Positions 47,082 through 59,279 of a DNA stretch of 64,000 nt are shown in pieces. How positions within the stretch are numbered: the stretch's first letter is position 1; every line of letters begins with the position of its first letter. Source of the DNA: Cryptomeria japonica (lineage: Eukaryota; Streptophyta; Pinopsida; Cupressales; Cupressaceae); the NCBI RefSeq assembly GCF_030272615.1, contig NC_081407.1, forward strand, positions 438,305,230 to 438,369,229, read 5' to 3'. The notes under the pieces are model-generated. The model worked only from the letters and a program-made list of their open reading frames with translations, searched no databases and was not told the DNA's origin. The position numbers were made by a program, and so were the translations under genes.

Positions 47082-48300
47082 TGTTAGGATAACTGGTGGA
47101 CAACTAAGGGGGGGGTGAATCGGTTGTCAATAGATTATAAAAATTTAAGCACACAAAACCTTTTACCAGAATTCATAAACCAAATACTGGAATAGCAGAT
47201 ATAACAATTAAGCACAAACATAAATCACAGAACAATTACCAACCATCCATAACACATAACACCAGGATTTATATGTGGAAAACCCGGTAAAGGGAAAAAC
47301 CATGGTGGAAAGCCTACCCACAGTCAGCTAATACTTCTATAGAAAGTATGTGATTACAATGTGAGGGGCCTGCACATGCAGGAAGGCCAACATCCTAGAG
47401 CGCACTGCTCATCACAAAAGGAGCCTCACTAACTACAAAGAAATTCAGACTACAATTCGGAAAGATGAATGAACTACAAGAATAGCATCTCCTATGCCTG
47501 AGTACAGTTCTGGTTAAGCTCAATACTAGAGGTCTTAAACCTCTTTCACAAACCAAATTCAATCACCTATGATCGACCAAAACCTCTTCATATGATTACA
47601 ACTTTATTCGCACATAGATAATCCCATAACCTATATCACATGATCTACAAAGAAATCTTACATCATATTTATACCAACCCGAGACCTAAATAATTAGGTC
47701 GTCCACCTAAACGATAATAAAATAAATCCATTACATAATCTCACAAACCAATGATAAACCAAGTTGGCCTAAGACCGAAACAACATAAACCAAACAATAA
47801 GTTCAATCGGTGACACATTGAAAGCATCAACCAACAAGTTACATAAACCGGTCCATAACCTAGCAGAATAACACCGTACCCAAAATAGGTCACCATAAGC
47901 CAAATGAAACACCATGAATAACTAGAACATGGACATGATAACCATTAGAATCTTGATAACCTTCTAGAAGCTGCACCAACACCACTTATCGGATTCATCA
48001 AAAAATCTTCATCAAAGTGTTGTCGGTAAAACCCTTACCGGTAACCAAAAGGCTTAATAGAACATATGATAGCATCCAGATCATCAAATCCCAAACCAAC
48101 TAAATATGATACATATTAAAAATACATGAATAACCAATCTAAACCAATTCCAACAACTGAACCCAACCAGAGACAAATCTCCAGATCAACATCAAAGACC
48201 AACCACTCTACCAGAAGCTGGTAGACATCAAAACAACTAGTGTTGACATTAATGACAAACATCAATGCAACACATAATCAATTTCTCCAAATTTCCAACA
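47082..48300 (-). repeat. Copia A 5' LTR
   Basis: Element sense TGTTGGAAATTTGG (48300) to ATCCTAACA (47082). About 10% sampled difference from 5044-6263. C-rich hairpin with stem GACAAC/GTTGTC at 47099-47128. Confidence 0.92.
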
Positions 48301-49833
48301 TTTACTATGTCAGAGGATTTTGGTGTTTAATTTTAAAAGAGTAATTCTCGAGTTTATATTGGAATGTTGTTGAATGCAAGTTAATCATGCAAGTTAAGTG
48401 TTAAGTGTTGATTTTGACCTTTTCATGCTTTTTCCCTTTGTGGTCTTGTCATGTGAGCTGACCAAATTGTGTTATTTTACCTCTAGTTGGTTAAACCTAG
48501 ATGGAAGGGTTTGTGTGACCAAGTGTATTCTTCAATTGTGTTTTGAACTCCTTGTGTATGGTTGAATTTAATGTTTTTGCCTTGGAGTTCTTATGCGATT
48601 GTGTAGTGTCATAAGGAAGAGTGGCTTCCGAGTGGGGGCTGTGCCCAAAGTGGTTGATAGGATAATCCCCTTAGAAGTTGGATAATTAAGTGATAACCTA
48701 ATAATATGCTAGGGGGTTTGGGTATCTTAAATACTAATTAAGATTATTATACCCCGCTCATGGTTGAGTTCTCGTACAGACTCAGGAAGCAGTGGGAAGG
48801 CCTCTAATGGAAAAACCAACCACATTGTCCTCACGAAAGGTTTGTTGGGTCCGCATGAGACTTGGATGGGGATGGGGGTTCGGGAGATGCTGCGAGGATA
48901 ACCCAGGATGGGGTTCAGGGCCTATGGAGGCCTGCCAAGATAACCATTCCAAGCTATGCGATGACACTCTTCCCCTATGTTCACTGATGTGTTGTCTTGT
49001 TGATGTTACCTAGAGTATTATTGTGAAGTCATATTTGTGTGTGTATGCTTTTTGTGGCTACCTGATGCAATATTTAGACCATGTGTGCATTCTTTGTAGT
49101 TTTCTAAAGGGTCTTATTACTATCTCCTAGCATGGTAGGGTGGTTCCTTTATGGGCCACATGGGTGGCAGTGCCATTTTCCATCGGGTGTTCATTCCTTT
49201 CTTGTGAGGGTTGGCTTCATAGGTGTTCCAGTTGTTCTTGTGGATTTGATGATCTCATGTACCAATTGGATCGTCTTTGTTCTTCTTAGAGCATTTTTGT
49301 ATTTCTTGGACCTTATGTGGTCGGATGTATCATTTATTTATGTATGCCTTCATGGCAAGATGCAATTTTGATGTAATCATTATCTACTCTTATGAGACTT
49401 GGTGTTATAAATGCAATGTAATTATGATGTAACCTAGGTGATAGATCTTTTATTTCTATGAATGGAATTATCAATTAAATGCAATTTAATGAACTATGAT
49501 GAATGTAGCTTTCAAAATGTAATGTAAATAAATATAGTTGTATGTATTCAAACATGCTTATTGTAATCTCCTAATGAAATTTTAAATGCTATGTTCATGT
49601 TGTAACCATTCTACCTTGATTTAGATCAATCAACCTTATTCTTAATTAGTTTTATTGAGTAATCTTCATTGGGAACCTTTTAGGAGTTTAAGTTAAGTCT
49701 TTTGCTTGTGAAAATTAAATGTGATGTTTATCTTAATGCATATTTTAGTTCAGTATTGTTTTAAAAAAATGTTTTGCACTCTTTTCGAGTGTTTTTAGTT
49801 TAATCATTTAGGGTTTCTTGGTGGGGTATTACA

Positions 49834-51330
49834 TGGACTAAATCTTTGTACATATAAATTGATCAAACAACTGGGTATCTCTGAAGACTTGGTTGATACA
49901 TATGGTAAAATCAAAATAAAAGCATATGATGATGTTGAAAGGATTTTAAAAGGTACAATCACATTACCTCTTCAAGTAGGCCCTGAAATAGTGGAAACTA
50001 CCTGTTAGGTCTTGTACCTTGATCTCCCCTACAATATCCTCCTTAGTTGTCCATGGATCCATTCCATTCAAGACATTCCATCGACTTACCATCAATGCCT
50101 CAAATTCCCATACAATGGTAGAGAAATCACCATCCTATTTGATCCACAACCTTTCTGGTAGTACAAACTTCTTGAAGGAAAATATCCCTACCATTGTCCA
50201 CTTAACACACCTACTCTGCCACCACCATCTGACCCTTCCAATGTTGCATCCACCTCCACCCAACCTGAGATCAAGGTCAAGATTGTTGATAATGGATGTG
50301 GAGAATGCACCCTTCAAAAGTTACTTTATGTGGGACATCTCCCTCGTCCAAAACCCTATGGTAGACCCAAGGAAATTTAGGTTCAGAAGAAACCTACCAT
50401 CAAATGTAAGAAGACCATCTTCCAATAGTGCAGTCCACTTTATGAAGAGAATCTTGAAACTGATGTCACCTCTTGGCTCTATAGAGAGGAAAATGAAACA
50501 TCAGTCAAATTTCCTAAGGAAATGTATCCCAAGGAATCAACTATAGTAGACAATATGGGTTATAAAGGACATGGTCTTGGACCTAAGGAACAAGGAAGAA
50601 AAGCACCCATCTCACCAACATCATACAAATACAATAAGGGGCTTAGGTTACTCTCCAGTGCCTAAGGTTATCATCATTGGTGCTCCGATAGACCCTCCCT
50701 CTGACATTGAAGACTTTGATGAAGATAAATTACATGAAGTGCCTTTTGAATACCTCAATGACCTTTTTTATGATGCCTACATAAACACCATCACTCCTGT
50801 CACTCCTTCCACCCCATCAGATCTAGAACTTGTATACCTAGAACTCATCGATTGGGACCAACAAGGGCCACCAGCTTTGGACATCTATGTTGATGATAAT
50901 ACCATCTTGGCATTACTAAACATGCATGACCTTGAGAATCACACAACTATCAATGGGATTCAACTCAAATGGGAGGCATACTTTGGTAGTCAGGTCAACT
51001 CACTTAGTCACAAAAGTGAAAGCAAAAATAAAAATTGAAAGTCCCTTGGTGAAAACCTCTCTGAGGCACCTTTGGACTTGGATAAAGTAAAAAAAAATGA
51101 CATATCTTCTAATGAAAACTTGGATCAAGCGCTAGTGGATGAGGAACTTGACCTGCCTATTGTGTTTCCTCCGCTATCGAAAAGATCATGAATCCTCATT
51201 GAAGAAACATACACCATCAACATGGGAACCAAAGACAATCTAAATAATGTGCTTGTTGCTAAGAATCATAGATAAGGAAAAGTAGAATATTATAAACTTC
51301 CTCAAGGAGATGTATATCAACTTTTCTTGG
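49834..51330 (+). pseudogene. Gypsy F protease and G-patch linker
   Basis: Resumes the protease exactly where 4553 stopped: Leu-Asn-Leu-Cys-Thr-Tyr-Lys-Leu-Ile-Lys-Gln-Leu-Gly, then Ile-Lys-Ala-Tyr-Asp-Asp-Val-Glu-Arg (49918-49945) and Leu-Asp-Leu-Pro-Tyr-Asn-Ile-Leu (about 50022). The linker has Asn-Asn/Asp-Asn-Gly-Cys-Gly-Glu (about 50290) and the G-patch Asn-Met-Gly-Tyr-Lys-Gly-His-Gly-Leu-Gly-Pro-Lys-Glu (about 50553-50592). Asp-Ile-Tyr-Val-Asp-Asp-Asn near 50880 is the homologue of D 24514. Several stops and frame changes; the long frame at 50019-50546 is not the true reading frame. Confidence 0.75.
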
Positions 51331-52690
51331 TCTTACACTAACATGCCAAGCTTGGATCCACAATTGGTACCGCATAACCTTGTTGTGCGACCAGATGCAA
51401 AGCTAGTTAAATAGAAACTTTAAAAGATGCACCTTCAGATGAAATTACCTATCAAAGAAGAATTATAAAAGATTCTTTATGTTGGCTTCATTAGACCCAT
51501 TTATTATCCTAAGTGGGTCTCGAATATTGTACCTGTTGGCAAGCCTAATTGGAGCATACACACTTGTACAAACATCCAGGACCTCTACAAATCCTGTTGT
51601 AAGGATGATTTTCCCCTATCAAACATTGACATGATCATTGATCTTACAATGGGGTAAGATATGCTTTCTTTGATGGATGGTTTCTATAGCTACAACCAAT
51701 AAAATTTACAGAAGATCAACATAAAACAACTTTTACCACTCCATGGAGAACTTTCAATTATCAAGTCATTCCCTTTGGGTTAAAGAAACACAGGTTCCAC
51801 CTATCAAAGAGCAATGACAACAATTGTTTCATGACCTACTGCATGACATCATGTAAGACTATGTGGATGAACTCCTAAGAAAATCAAATATGTGTGAAGA
51901 ACACATCACCGTCTTGAGAAGGATCTTTGAGAGTTTGGAGATATGTAAGCTATGACTCAATCCTAAAAATTGTGTCTTTGGTGTTACATTTGGAAAGCTG
52001 CTCAGATTCATTGTGTCTCATATAGGAATAGATGTAGATCTAGCAAAAGTCAAAACAATCATAGAAATGCTTCCTCCCAGGACACTCAAGTAGCTTCGTA
52101 GCCTACAGGGTAAGCTTCAGTCCATATGTTGGTTTATCGCACAACTTGCAGACAAATGCCATCCATTTGCCCACCTCCTATGCAAGGACACAAAGTTTCA
52201 GTGGGATTTCTTGTGCCAGAAACATTTTGACAAACTTAAGGAGTTTTTGGCATCCCTCCAGTCTCAATGCCTCCTATTTCAAGACAACCACTTCTTTTAT
52301 ACATATCAGGGACTTTAGTGGCCCCGAGGGCATTACTTGCACTAATTGATGATCAGGGTAAAGAACACGCACTACTAAAATGGCCACACCCTTGTAGGAT
52401 ATGAGCTCAATTACACTCCAATAGAACGAGTATGCCTACCAGTGTTTTTTAGCACTCAGAAGATTCACCACTACATTCTCAATCACAAGACCAAGCTCAT
52501 AGAAAATATTGATCCCCTCAAGTACCTATTATACAGGTTTTCTCTCATAGGATGTACAACTAAGTGGGTTATGATACTCAATGAGTTTGACATAGAGTAT
52601 GTAGATTGAAAAGAAATCATAGGGAAAATAATTGTCGATCAATTGGTTGATGCCCTACTTCAAGAAGATCATCCCCTCATTGTATATTTC
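51331..52690 (+). pseudogene. Gypsy F reverse transcriptase and RNase H
   Basis: Recognisable by alignment to D: Ile-Val-Pro-Val-Gly-Lys-Pro (about 51522), Asn-Ile-Asp-Met-Ile-Ile-Asp (about 51622), Met-Asp-Gly-Phe-Tyr (about 51672) and the catalytic Tyr-Val-Asp-Glu-Leu-Leu (51859-51876), where the second Asp has become Glu. RNase H starts near 52290. Numerous stops and frameshifts; inactive. Confidence 0.75.
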
Positions 52691-52704
52691 TAGATGATTA
52701 TATC

Positions 52705-53040
52705 TTGACCATTGCACAATCTATGCAATGGCAGCTTTACTTTGACGGTTCCTACATGCAACATGGATTGGGCGCAGACAGTCTATTGGTCACCCCTCAA
52801 GGAGATTGTATACCCAAGTCCTACAAGATAGCCTTTGCATGCACAAACAACATTGCAGAGTATGAAGACCTCATTACTGGACTCCGCCTAGCTATCCAAT
52901 GGAAGATCACTGAAGTGCAAGTCTATGGAGACTCCCAACTTGTCATTAAGAAAGTCAATGATGTGTACCAAACCAAAATGAGAAGATACTCCCTTATCAC
53001 CATATGTTAGACTTTCAAAACACACTTCACTACCATTCAA
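52705..53040 (+). pseudogene. Gypsy F second RNase H
   Basis: Open for 101 codons: Gln-Leu-Tyr-Phe-Asp-Gly-Ser (catalytic Asp), Asn-Asn-Ile-Ala-Glu-Tyr-Glu-Asp (catalytic Glu) and Val-Tyr-Gly-Asp-Ser-Gln-Leu-Val-Ile (catalytic Asp) are all preserved, in contrast to the decayed neighbours. Homologous to D 22275-22665. The best-preserved domain of the oldest element in the window. Confidence 0.78.
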
Positions 53041-53880
53041 TTTTTGTAGATTCCTAAGACCAAGAGCAGAGCTACAGACGCTATGGCTATTATTGGTTCC
53101 CTCTTGCAAGTGCCAAAAAATAGTCAAAAGTGTGAATTATTGGTCGAGCATCTTCTTGTTTTAAAATATGATGTCCCTGAATCTGACATGGTGTGTGTCC
53201 TTATTAGTCTCGATTCTCCCTAGTATCAAGAAACCTATGCCTATCTTCGCAATAATGCCATTCCCCCTCACCTCACTAAAACCCAACAACAAATCTTCAT
53301 CCGTCAATTTTCCTATTACACTATCCTTGGAGATATCTTATTCCGAAGGCACTTCGATGGAACCCTCCTAAGGTGTTTAGAAAAAGAAGAGGCTGAACAA
53401 GCACTACATGAAGTACATGAAGGTATCTATGGAGAACACTCAAGAAGCCTCACTCTAGCTAAGAATTTATTGCATACTGGATACTACTAGCCCACAATGG
53501 AAAATAATGTATATCATTATGTTAAGAAATGTGTGCCTTGTCAAAAACATGGTGATAAAATTCACACAACATCTTAGGATCTACAACCATTTATAACACC
53601 CTAACCCTTCTCACAGTGGGGGATCAATCTCATAGGTAAAATTCATCTCACCTCATTCGATGACCATAATTTCATAATCACCACCACAAAATACCTCACC
53701 AAGTGGGTGGAACCCATACCACTCACCTTAACACTGACAAACAAATAGAAAAGTTTACCTTGAACTATCTAATCTTCCACTATGGGATCCCTAAGGTTAT
53801 CATTACAAATAGTGACAAACCTTTCAAAAATCAAGATGTCAATGAGCTATGCTAGAAATTCGCCATCCAACACAACCTTA
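53041..53880 (+). pseudogene. Gypsy F integrase, truncated
   Basis: Contains His-Glu-Val-His-Glu-Gly-Ile, Cys-Val-Pro-Cys-Gln-Lys-His-Gly-Asp-Lys-Ile-His (about 53530-53570), Trp-Gly-Ile-Asn-Leu-Ile-Gly (Asp to Asn at the first core position, about 53620) and Gly-Ile-Pro-Lys-Val-Ile-Ile (about 53785). It ends after Ile-Gln-His-Asn-Leu where the sequence passes into a truncated LTR of element E. The rest of integrase is not found after element E. Confidence 0.75.
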
Positions 53881-54105
53881 ATTGGTGTTTATATATTTGG
53901 AATTAGCATTCTTCATGGTTTTTCCCTTCTTGGGTTTTCCACGTAAATTTTGGTGTTTCTTGTATTTGACTATTATGTGCATATGTTTTCATGTTTATCT
54001 GTTTTATTACTTCTACTAGTTGTTCCAGATCTATGAATAAAGTTTAAAAGAATATTTTATTGTCAACTAATTCATCCCCCCTCTCAGTTGCCTAGATATT
54101 CAACA
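53881..54105 (+). repeat. Copia E 5' LTR, 3' remnant
   Basis: Matches 59053-59279 of the 3' LTR and ends TATTCAACA before the PBS. Contains the C-rich hairpin (54064-54090, stem CAACT/AGTTG) and the TTTTTCCCTTCTTGGGTTTTCC block. Confidence 0.88.
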
Positions 54106-54106
54106 A

Positions 54107-54118
54107 TTGGTATCAGAG
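54107..54118 (+). other. Primer binding site of copia E
   Basis: TTGGTATCAGAG, complementary to initiator Met-tRNA, one base after the LTR. Confidence 0.9.
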
Positions 54119-54168
54119 TTGTGGTTCCTTGATAAAGAGCTTAACCACTTGCGGTAGATCTTGATTCG

Positions 54169-55020
54169 ATGGCACACAAGCTATCTATTTCTATCTTTGA
54201 AGGATCTGATTATAGTTTCTGGAAAGTGAAGATGAGAGGTTATCTAGTTTCTCTAGGTTACAACACTTGGAAGGCTGTGGAGACTAAGTATGTTCAATCG
54301 GTGAATGGTCTTACTACTCCAGATGAGATTCAAGCTTATGAAGAGAACGAAGAAGCAAGGTATGCTATCTTTAGTAAATTATCAAAGACCAAATTGACAA
54401 AGGTTATTTCTTTGAATACTACTTATGAGGTTTGGAAGAAGTTGAAATATATTTATGAAGTAAATGAGAGAGTTAAGCTGACAAAGAGGCTAACAACCAA
54501 GCAAAGATATGAAAACCTCAAGATGGAAGAAGGATAAGACATTGTAAGCTATTTTGAGAAGGTTGACAATGTTGTGAATGAAATCAGAGAACTTGGAGGC
54601 ACTTTCAATGATGAAGATATGATTGACAAATTATTGATGACTTTACTGATAAGTTATAGTGATAAGATCTCAACTATTGAAGAAACCTATGATTTGAAGA
54701 AGTTCATTAGAGAGCAACTATCTGGTACCCTGACTGCATTCGAAGTAAGAAAGTTTGGAAAGGACAAAGACAAATTAGAGACAACATTCAAAGCACCTGA
54801 AGATGGTTTGGATGACGATGAGAGTCCGGATGAGTTGGAAGCAAAATTTGTGAGAAAACTGAAGAAAGACACCAACAAATATAAGTATGTTACCCTTTAA
54901 ATATTTAAGATATGGAAAGATTGGTCATATAGCTACTAGATGTCTGAAAAAGAGAGCTAGATAAAAGTTTAGGGAAAACAAAGGAAATTCTCAATAAGAA
55001 AGCCTATAAGGAAGGTGATT
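54169..55020 (+). pseudogene. Copia E gag
   Basis: First ATG after the PBS. DUF4219/UBN2-type: Phe-Glu-Gly-Ser-Asp-Tyr-Ser-Phe-Trp-Lys-Val-Lys-Met, Val-Trp-Lys-Lys-Leu-Lys-Tyr-Ile-Tyr and Arg-Tyr-Glu-Asn-Leu-Lys-Met. A single TAA at 54535 interrupts a frame that continues to 54900. The zinc knuckle (about 54893-54945) is decayed: its second Cys is missing while Gly-His-Ile-Ala-x-Arg-Cys remains. Confidence 0.82.
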
Positions 55021-56520
55021 GTTAAGGAGCTAGATGTTAAGGATGATGCTGACATTTTAGATGATGAATTATACTACGAGGAAGGTGATTGTTTATTTCT
55101 GGTAGAAAAGGATGTTCCTTAGTTTGATATTTCTAAGACTATTTCTAATGCATTTCATGCTAGAAGAGATAAGAATGAATGGTTGATTGACAGTGGATGT
55201 TCAAATTATATGAATGGTGATAAAATTAAGTTTATAAAGCTTGAAAAATATGATGGAAGCTCTGTTAGGTTTGGAGATGACTAGACAACACTAATTGTTT
55301 GAATTGGTTCAATTACTTTTGATGGAAAACATAATACTGACAATGTTTACTATGTGAAAGGTTTTCATCATAATCTTTTGAGTGTTGCATAGATGTGCGA
55401 AAATTGATGTAATGTTGTTTTTCATGACAATGGATGTGAGATATGGAAGGAGTTTAGAATGGTTATTGCAGAAGGAAGGAGGACTAATGGAAACATGTAT
55501 TGGTTGGAAGGAGCTAAAAGACACCGTTTAATATCTTAACTTTATGATAGTTGGCTATGGCATTGGAGGATGTGTCATATCAACTTTGACAACTTGGTAC
55601 AGATCACTTCAAGGAGTGCAGTGAGAGATCTATCGAGATTGACTAAATCGGAAAACAACATCTACAAAAAATGTCAAATGGGAAAGTAGACAAGGATCAC
55701 ATTCAGAGGAAAAGAATACTCGTCCACTAGATTATTGGATTTGGTTCACACAAATCTATGTGGTCCAACCCGAACAAGGAGTTTGCAAGGTGAGAGGTAT
55801 TTCATGTTACTAATTGATGATTATTCTAGGATGACTTGGGTTGCGTTTCTAAGAGAGAAGTCTGCGGCATTCGAGAACTTCAAGATATTCAAGGCAAAAT
55901 TTGAGAATGAGCTTGATAGGAAAATCAAGTGTTTAAGATCTAACATAGGTGGAGAATTTATTTATGATGAGTTTAATGACTTCTGTGAGAAACATGGCAT
56001 TAGAAGACAATTATCTCCACCCTAGACATCGCATTAGAATGGTGTAGTAGAAATGATAAACGAAACCACATAGGAAGCAACTAGAACTATGATAAAAGGA
56101 AAAACATTACCAAAAGTCTACTGGAGAGAAGAAATTCTTACAGTGGCACATACTCTTAGCAATATTTTATACTAGCAGAAATTTGGGAAGACATCTTATG
56201 AACTTTGGTATGGTAGAACTCCGACAATGAAATATTTCAAAGTATTTAGAAGCAAATTCTATATTTGAAGATATGAGGATAATCTTGGAAAGTTTGACAA
56301 CAGATCAGATGAAGCCATATATTGGGTTATTCAACAAAGAGAAAGGCATACTAGTGTTACAACAAGAGACTAAACAAGTTAGTTGAAAGTGCAAATGTGA
56401 GAGTTGATGAGAGCACTACGAAGGACTCAGAAATAATAGCAGGATATGAATCTGACGAGTCAAAAGAAAAGAAAAAGGAAGAAGAAAACAAAAAAGAAGA
56501 AAAGAATGATTAAAATTCTC
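55021..56520 (+). pseudogene. Copia E protease and integrase
   Basis: Protease: Trp-Leu-Ile-Asp-Ser-Gly-Cys-Ser-Asn-Tyr (about 55180; usual His-His is Asn-Tyr). GAG-pre-integrase and HHCC lie at about 55550-55690 (Trp-His-Trp-Arg-Met-Cys-His; first His of the usual Trp-His-Lys-Arg-Leu-Cys-His is kept). The core is open 55735-56025: Leu-Cys-Gly-Pro, Arg-Ser-Asn-Ile-Gly-Gly-Glu-Phe (catalytic Asp replaced by Asn) and His-Gly-Ile-Arg-Arg-Gln-Leu-Ser. Stops and frameshifts after that. A Lys/Glu-rich low-complexity linker at 56455-56510. Confidence 0.8.
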
Positions 56521-56639
56521 TAACATCTACATCAAATACTCCAAGGTATTTTTAGACAAATCATTCAGAAGATCATATCATTGAAGATAAGAGAAAAAGT
56601 ATCACCACAAGAAGAAAAGCGGCTCAAGAACAGGTCTTG

Positions 56640-58182
56640 TTATTTTTACTATATGAAATTGAGCCAAAGATAATATAAGAAGCTTTTAATGATGAGAATT
56701 GGATGAAGGCAATGAAAGAGGAACTGGATCAGATTGAGAAAAATCAAACATGGGAATTAGTCAACAAAACAAAAGACAAGAATGTGATTGAAACAAAATG
56801 GGTATTCTCGAACAAGCTGGATGAAGGCAGAAAGGTTGTAAGAAACAAGGCAAGGCTGGTTTGCAAAGGATATACTCAGATTAAAGGAATTAACTTTGAT
56901 AAAACTTATGCCCCTCTTTCTCGGATAGAGGAAATCGGGACGATCTTGGCATTTCCTGCATTCAAAGACTTCAAGGTCTATTAGATGGATGCAAAATCAA
57001 CATTTTTAAATGGAGAATTGAAAGAAGAAGTTTGCATTGAACAACCAGAAGGTTTCTGGTTGAGAGATGATCCAAACATTGTTTGTAGATTGAAAAAGGC
57101 TTTGTATGGACTAAAACAAGCCCCTAGAGCTTGGTACAAAAGATTAGACAAGTATCTAATTGATCAAGGATTTCAGAAGGGTTCAGGTGATCCCAATTTA
57201 TATTTCACACTGATTTGGGTAATATCTTAGTTATTGTGGTATATGTTGATGACATAATATTAAGAAGAAATGAATATATGTGTAGAAGATTTTCTAGTGA
57301 GATGCATAAAGAATTTGAGATGTGTATGATTGGTGAGTTGAATTTATTTCTTGGCTTGCAAGTTAATCAAAATGATAAAGAAATTTTCATTTCTCAGTCT
57401 AAGTACATCAAAGAGTTGTTAAAGAAATTTGAGCTGGAGAATTCCAAACCAGTGTGTACACCATGACCACTGGATGTAAGTTAACCAAGGATGAAAAATC
57501 TCCTAAGGCAGATGCAAGTTAGTACAAATCAATGATTGGAGGACTGTTATATTTGACTTCTACCAGATCAGATATCATGTATGCAGTATGTTTGGCAACC
57601 CGATTTCAATAGGAACCAAAAGAATCCCATATTGTGGTAGTGAAAAGGATTTTCAAATATCTTAAAGGCACATAAGAGTTTGGTTTGTGGTATCCTAGGA
57701 GCTCAGATTTTACCTTGACAACTTATACAAATGCAGATTGGGTCAGAAATGTTGATGACAAAAAAAGTACAAGTGGAAGAGAATTCTTCCTTGGCTCTCG
57801 ATTGGTTGCTTGGTCGAGTAAGAAGCAAGACTTCGTGTCTCTATCTACATCACAAAAAGAATACATTGCAACATCCTCATGTTGCACACATATCTTATGG
57901 ATGAAGCAGACTTTGAAGGACATTGGTGTGAAGTTTGATGATCTTATCTCAATCATGTGTGATAATACTAGTCCAAGAAACATTTCAAAGAATCTAGTAC
58001 AACATTCCAAAACAAAGCATATATCTATCAAGTACCATTTCTTGAGGAAAAAAGTGTTTGACAATAAAGGCAGACTTGAGTATGTACCTACAAAAGAGAA
58101 AATTGTAGATATCTTTACTAAGATGTTGTGCAAAGATACTTTTGAGAAGTTAGGGGTATTACCCCTTTCCAATTTGAACTAA
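56640..58182 (+). pseudogene. Copia E reverse transcriptase and RNase H
   Basis: RT: Met-Lys-Ala-Met-Lys-Glu-Glu-Leu-Asp (56703), Val-Ile-Glu-Thr-Lys-Trp-Val-Phe, Met-Asp-Ala-Lys-Ser-Thr-Phe-Leu-Asn, Leu-Tyr-Gly-Leu-Lys-Gln-Ala-Pro-Arg and Tyr-Val-Asp-Asp-Ile-Ile (about 57242). RNase H: Thr-Asn-Ala-Asp-Trp (first Asp changed to Asn), Cys-Asp-Asn-Thr-Ser and Asp-Ile-Phe-Thr-Lys. Frames change near 57200, 57465 and 57640; the stop after RNase H is at 58180. Confidence 0.85.
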
Positions 58183-58380
58183 TGTGCATTGGTCTAGTGA
58201 GCACCTTGCATATTCTTTTCTAGTTGATGATCGAGTGCTTCCTCTCAGGGGGAGCAAGAGTGAGTTTCTTAGGGAGAGTTTTTCCCACCTTTGTCATTTT
58301 TGTCAAAGGGGGAGAGAGAGTATAATGTTTATGTTTATTTTCTTGATATGATTGTTGCTGATGGATGTTGCCATGAATGA

Positions 58381-58393
58381 TAAAGGGAGAGAT
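58381..58393 (+). other. Polypurine tract of copia E
   Basis: TAAAGGGAGAGAT before TGTCACTTTT. Two more tracts (CAGGGGGAGCAAG at 58246 and TCAAAGGGGGAGAG at about 58302) lie upstream, the layout shared with A, B and C. Confidence 0.75.
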
Positions 58394-59279
58394 TGTCACT
58401 TTTATGTTATATGTTGTCATTGATGTCAAATATTATGGTCTAGATTAGGTTTGGATGTGGTATGTTGAGAAACAATGTATGTATGAGATGGTATTGAGAG
58501 TTCGGAGGTTTCCTGGATTTTCTAGATGTTTTGGATTTTCAAAAAATGTGTTGCTTAGTGTTATTCTTGGGTTTGGATTGGTCCAAAAGTTGAGGTTTTT
58601 GGTTTGGATGTTGAAGGTGTGTAATGACAGTTGTATAACGTGTGGAAAATATTTTAGGTCCAGATTTGGCGATGTTCGTAGTGTGTTGATATGGTTGTTG
58701 AGGGATATTTTAATGATGTCTAGTTCTCATTCCTTCCCACCACCAGAATGTTTAGTAAAGACCTATTTTAGATCTCAATCTTGGCCAACATTGAGGATTA
58801 TGTTTTTGCAGAGTCAACATATAAAAGATTTTGATCTAGATGAGTTTGAGTGTGGATTTTTGTGTTGAATATATGCAAGATTAAAAGAATCTAGTTTTTC
58901 TATTGAGTTTTGTTGTGGATTGATATCAGAAGTAGTTTCGACTGTGTAGACTTTCTTTCAGTGGTGGATTCTCTTGTATCTTTCTCTCTTTGGCAGTGAG
59001 CATCTCGATAGTGAGCCACCCTTTGTAAAAACCACCTTAACTAGTGTCACCTTAATCAATGTTTATATATTGAGAATTAGCATTGTTTGTGATTTTTCCC
59101 TTCTTGGGTTTTCCACGTAAATTCTGGTGTTTCTTGTTTTTGATCTGTTATGTGCATATGTTTTCATGTTTATCAGTTTTATTAATTCTACTAGTTGTTT
59201 CAGATCTATGAATAAAGTTTAAAAGAGGATTTTATTGTCAACTGATTCACCCCCCCTCTTAGTTGCCCGGTATTCAATA
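58394..59279 (+). repeat. Copia E 3' LTR
   Basis: 886 bp, TGTCACTTTT to ATTCAATA (decayed CAACA). TTGTCATTGATGTCAA lies near its start, GGGTTTTCCACGT at 59106-59118 and the C-rich hairpin at 59239-59265. Confidence 0.85.

Larger units (their letters stand above)
53881..59279 (+). mobile_element. Copia E: Ty1/copia element with truncated 5' LTR
   Basis: Plus-strand copia: partial 5' LTR 53881-54105, PBS 54107-54118, gag, protease, integrase, RT, RNase H, PPT, 3' LTR 58394-59279. The 5' LTR lacks about 660 bases present in the 3' LTR, and gypsy F integrase is cut at the same point, so a deletion fused the two. No TSD can be expected. Coding is heavily broken by stops. Confidence 0.88.

Noticed and set aside
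50019-50546. 175-codon plus-strand open frame
   Set aside because: The true gypsy F linker is in another frame, where its residues match gypsy D; this one is a shadow.
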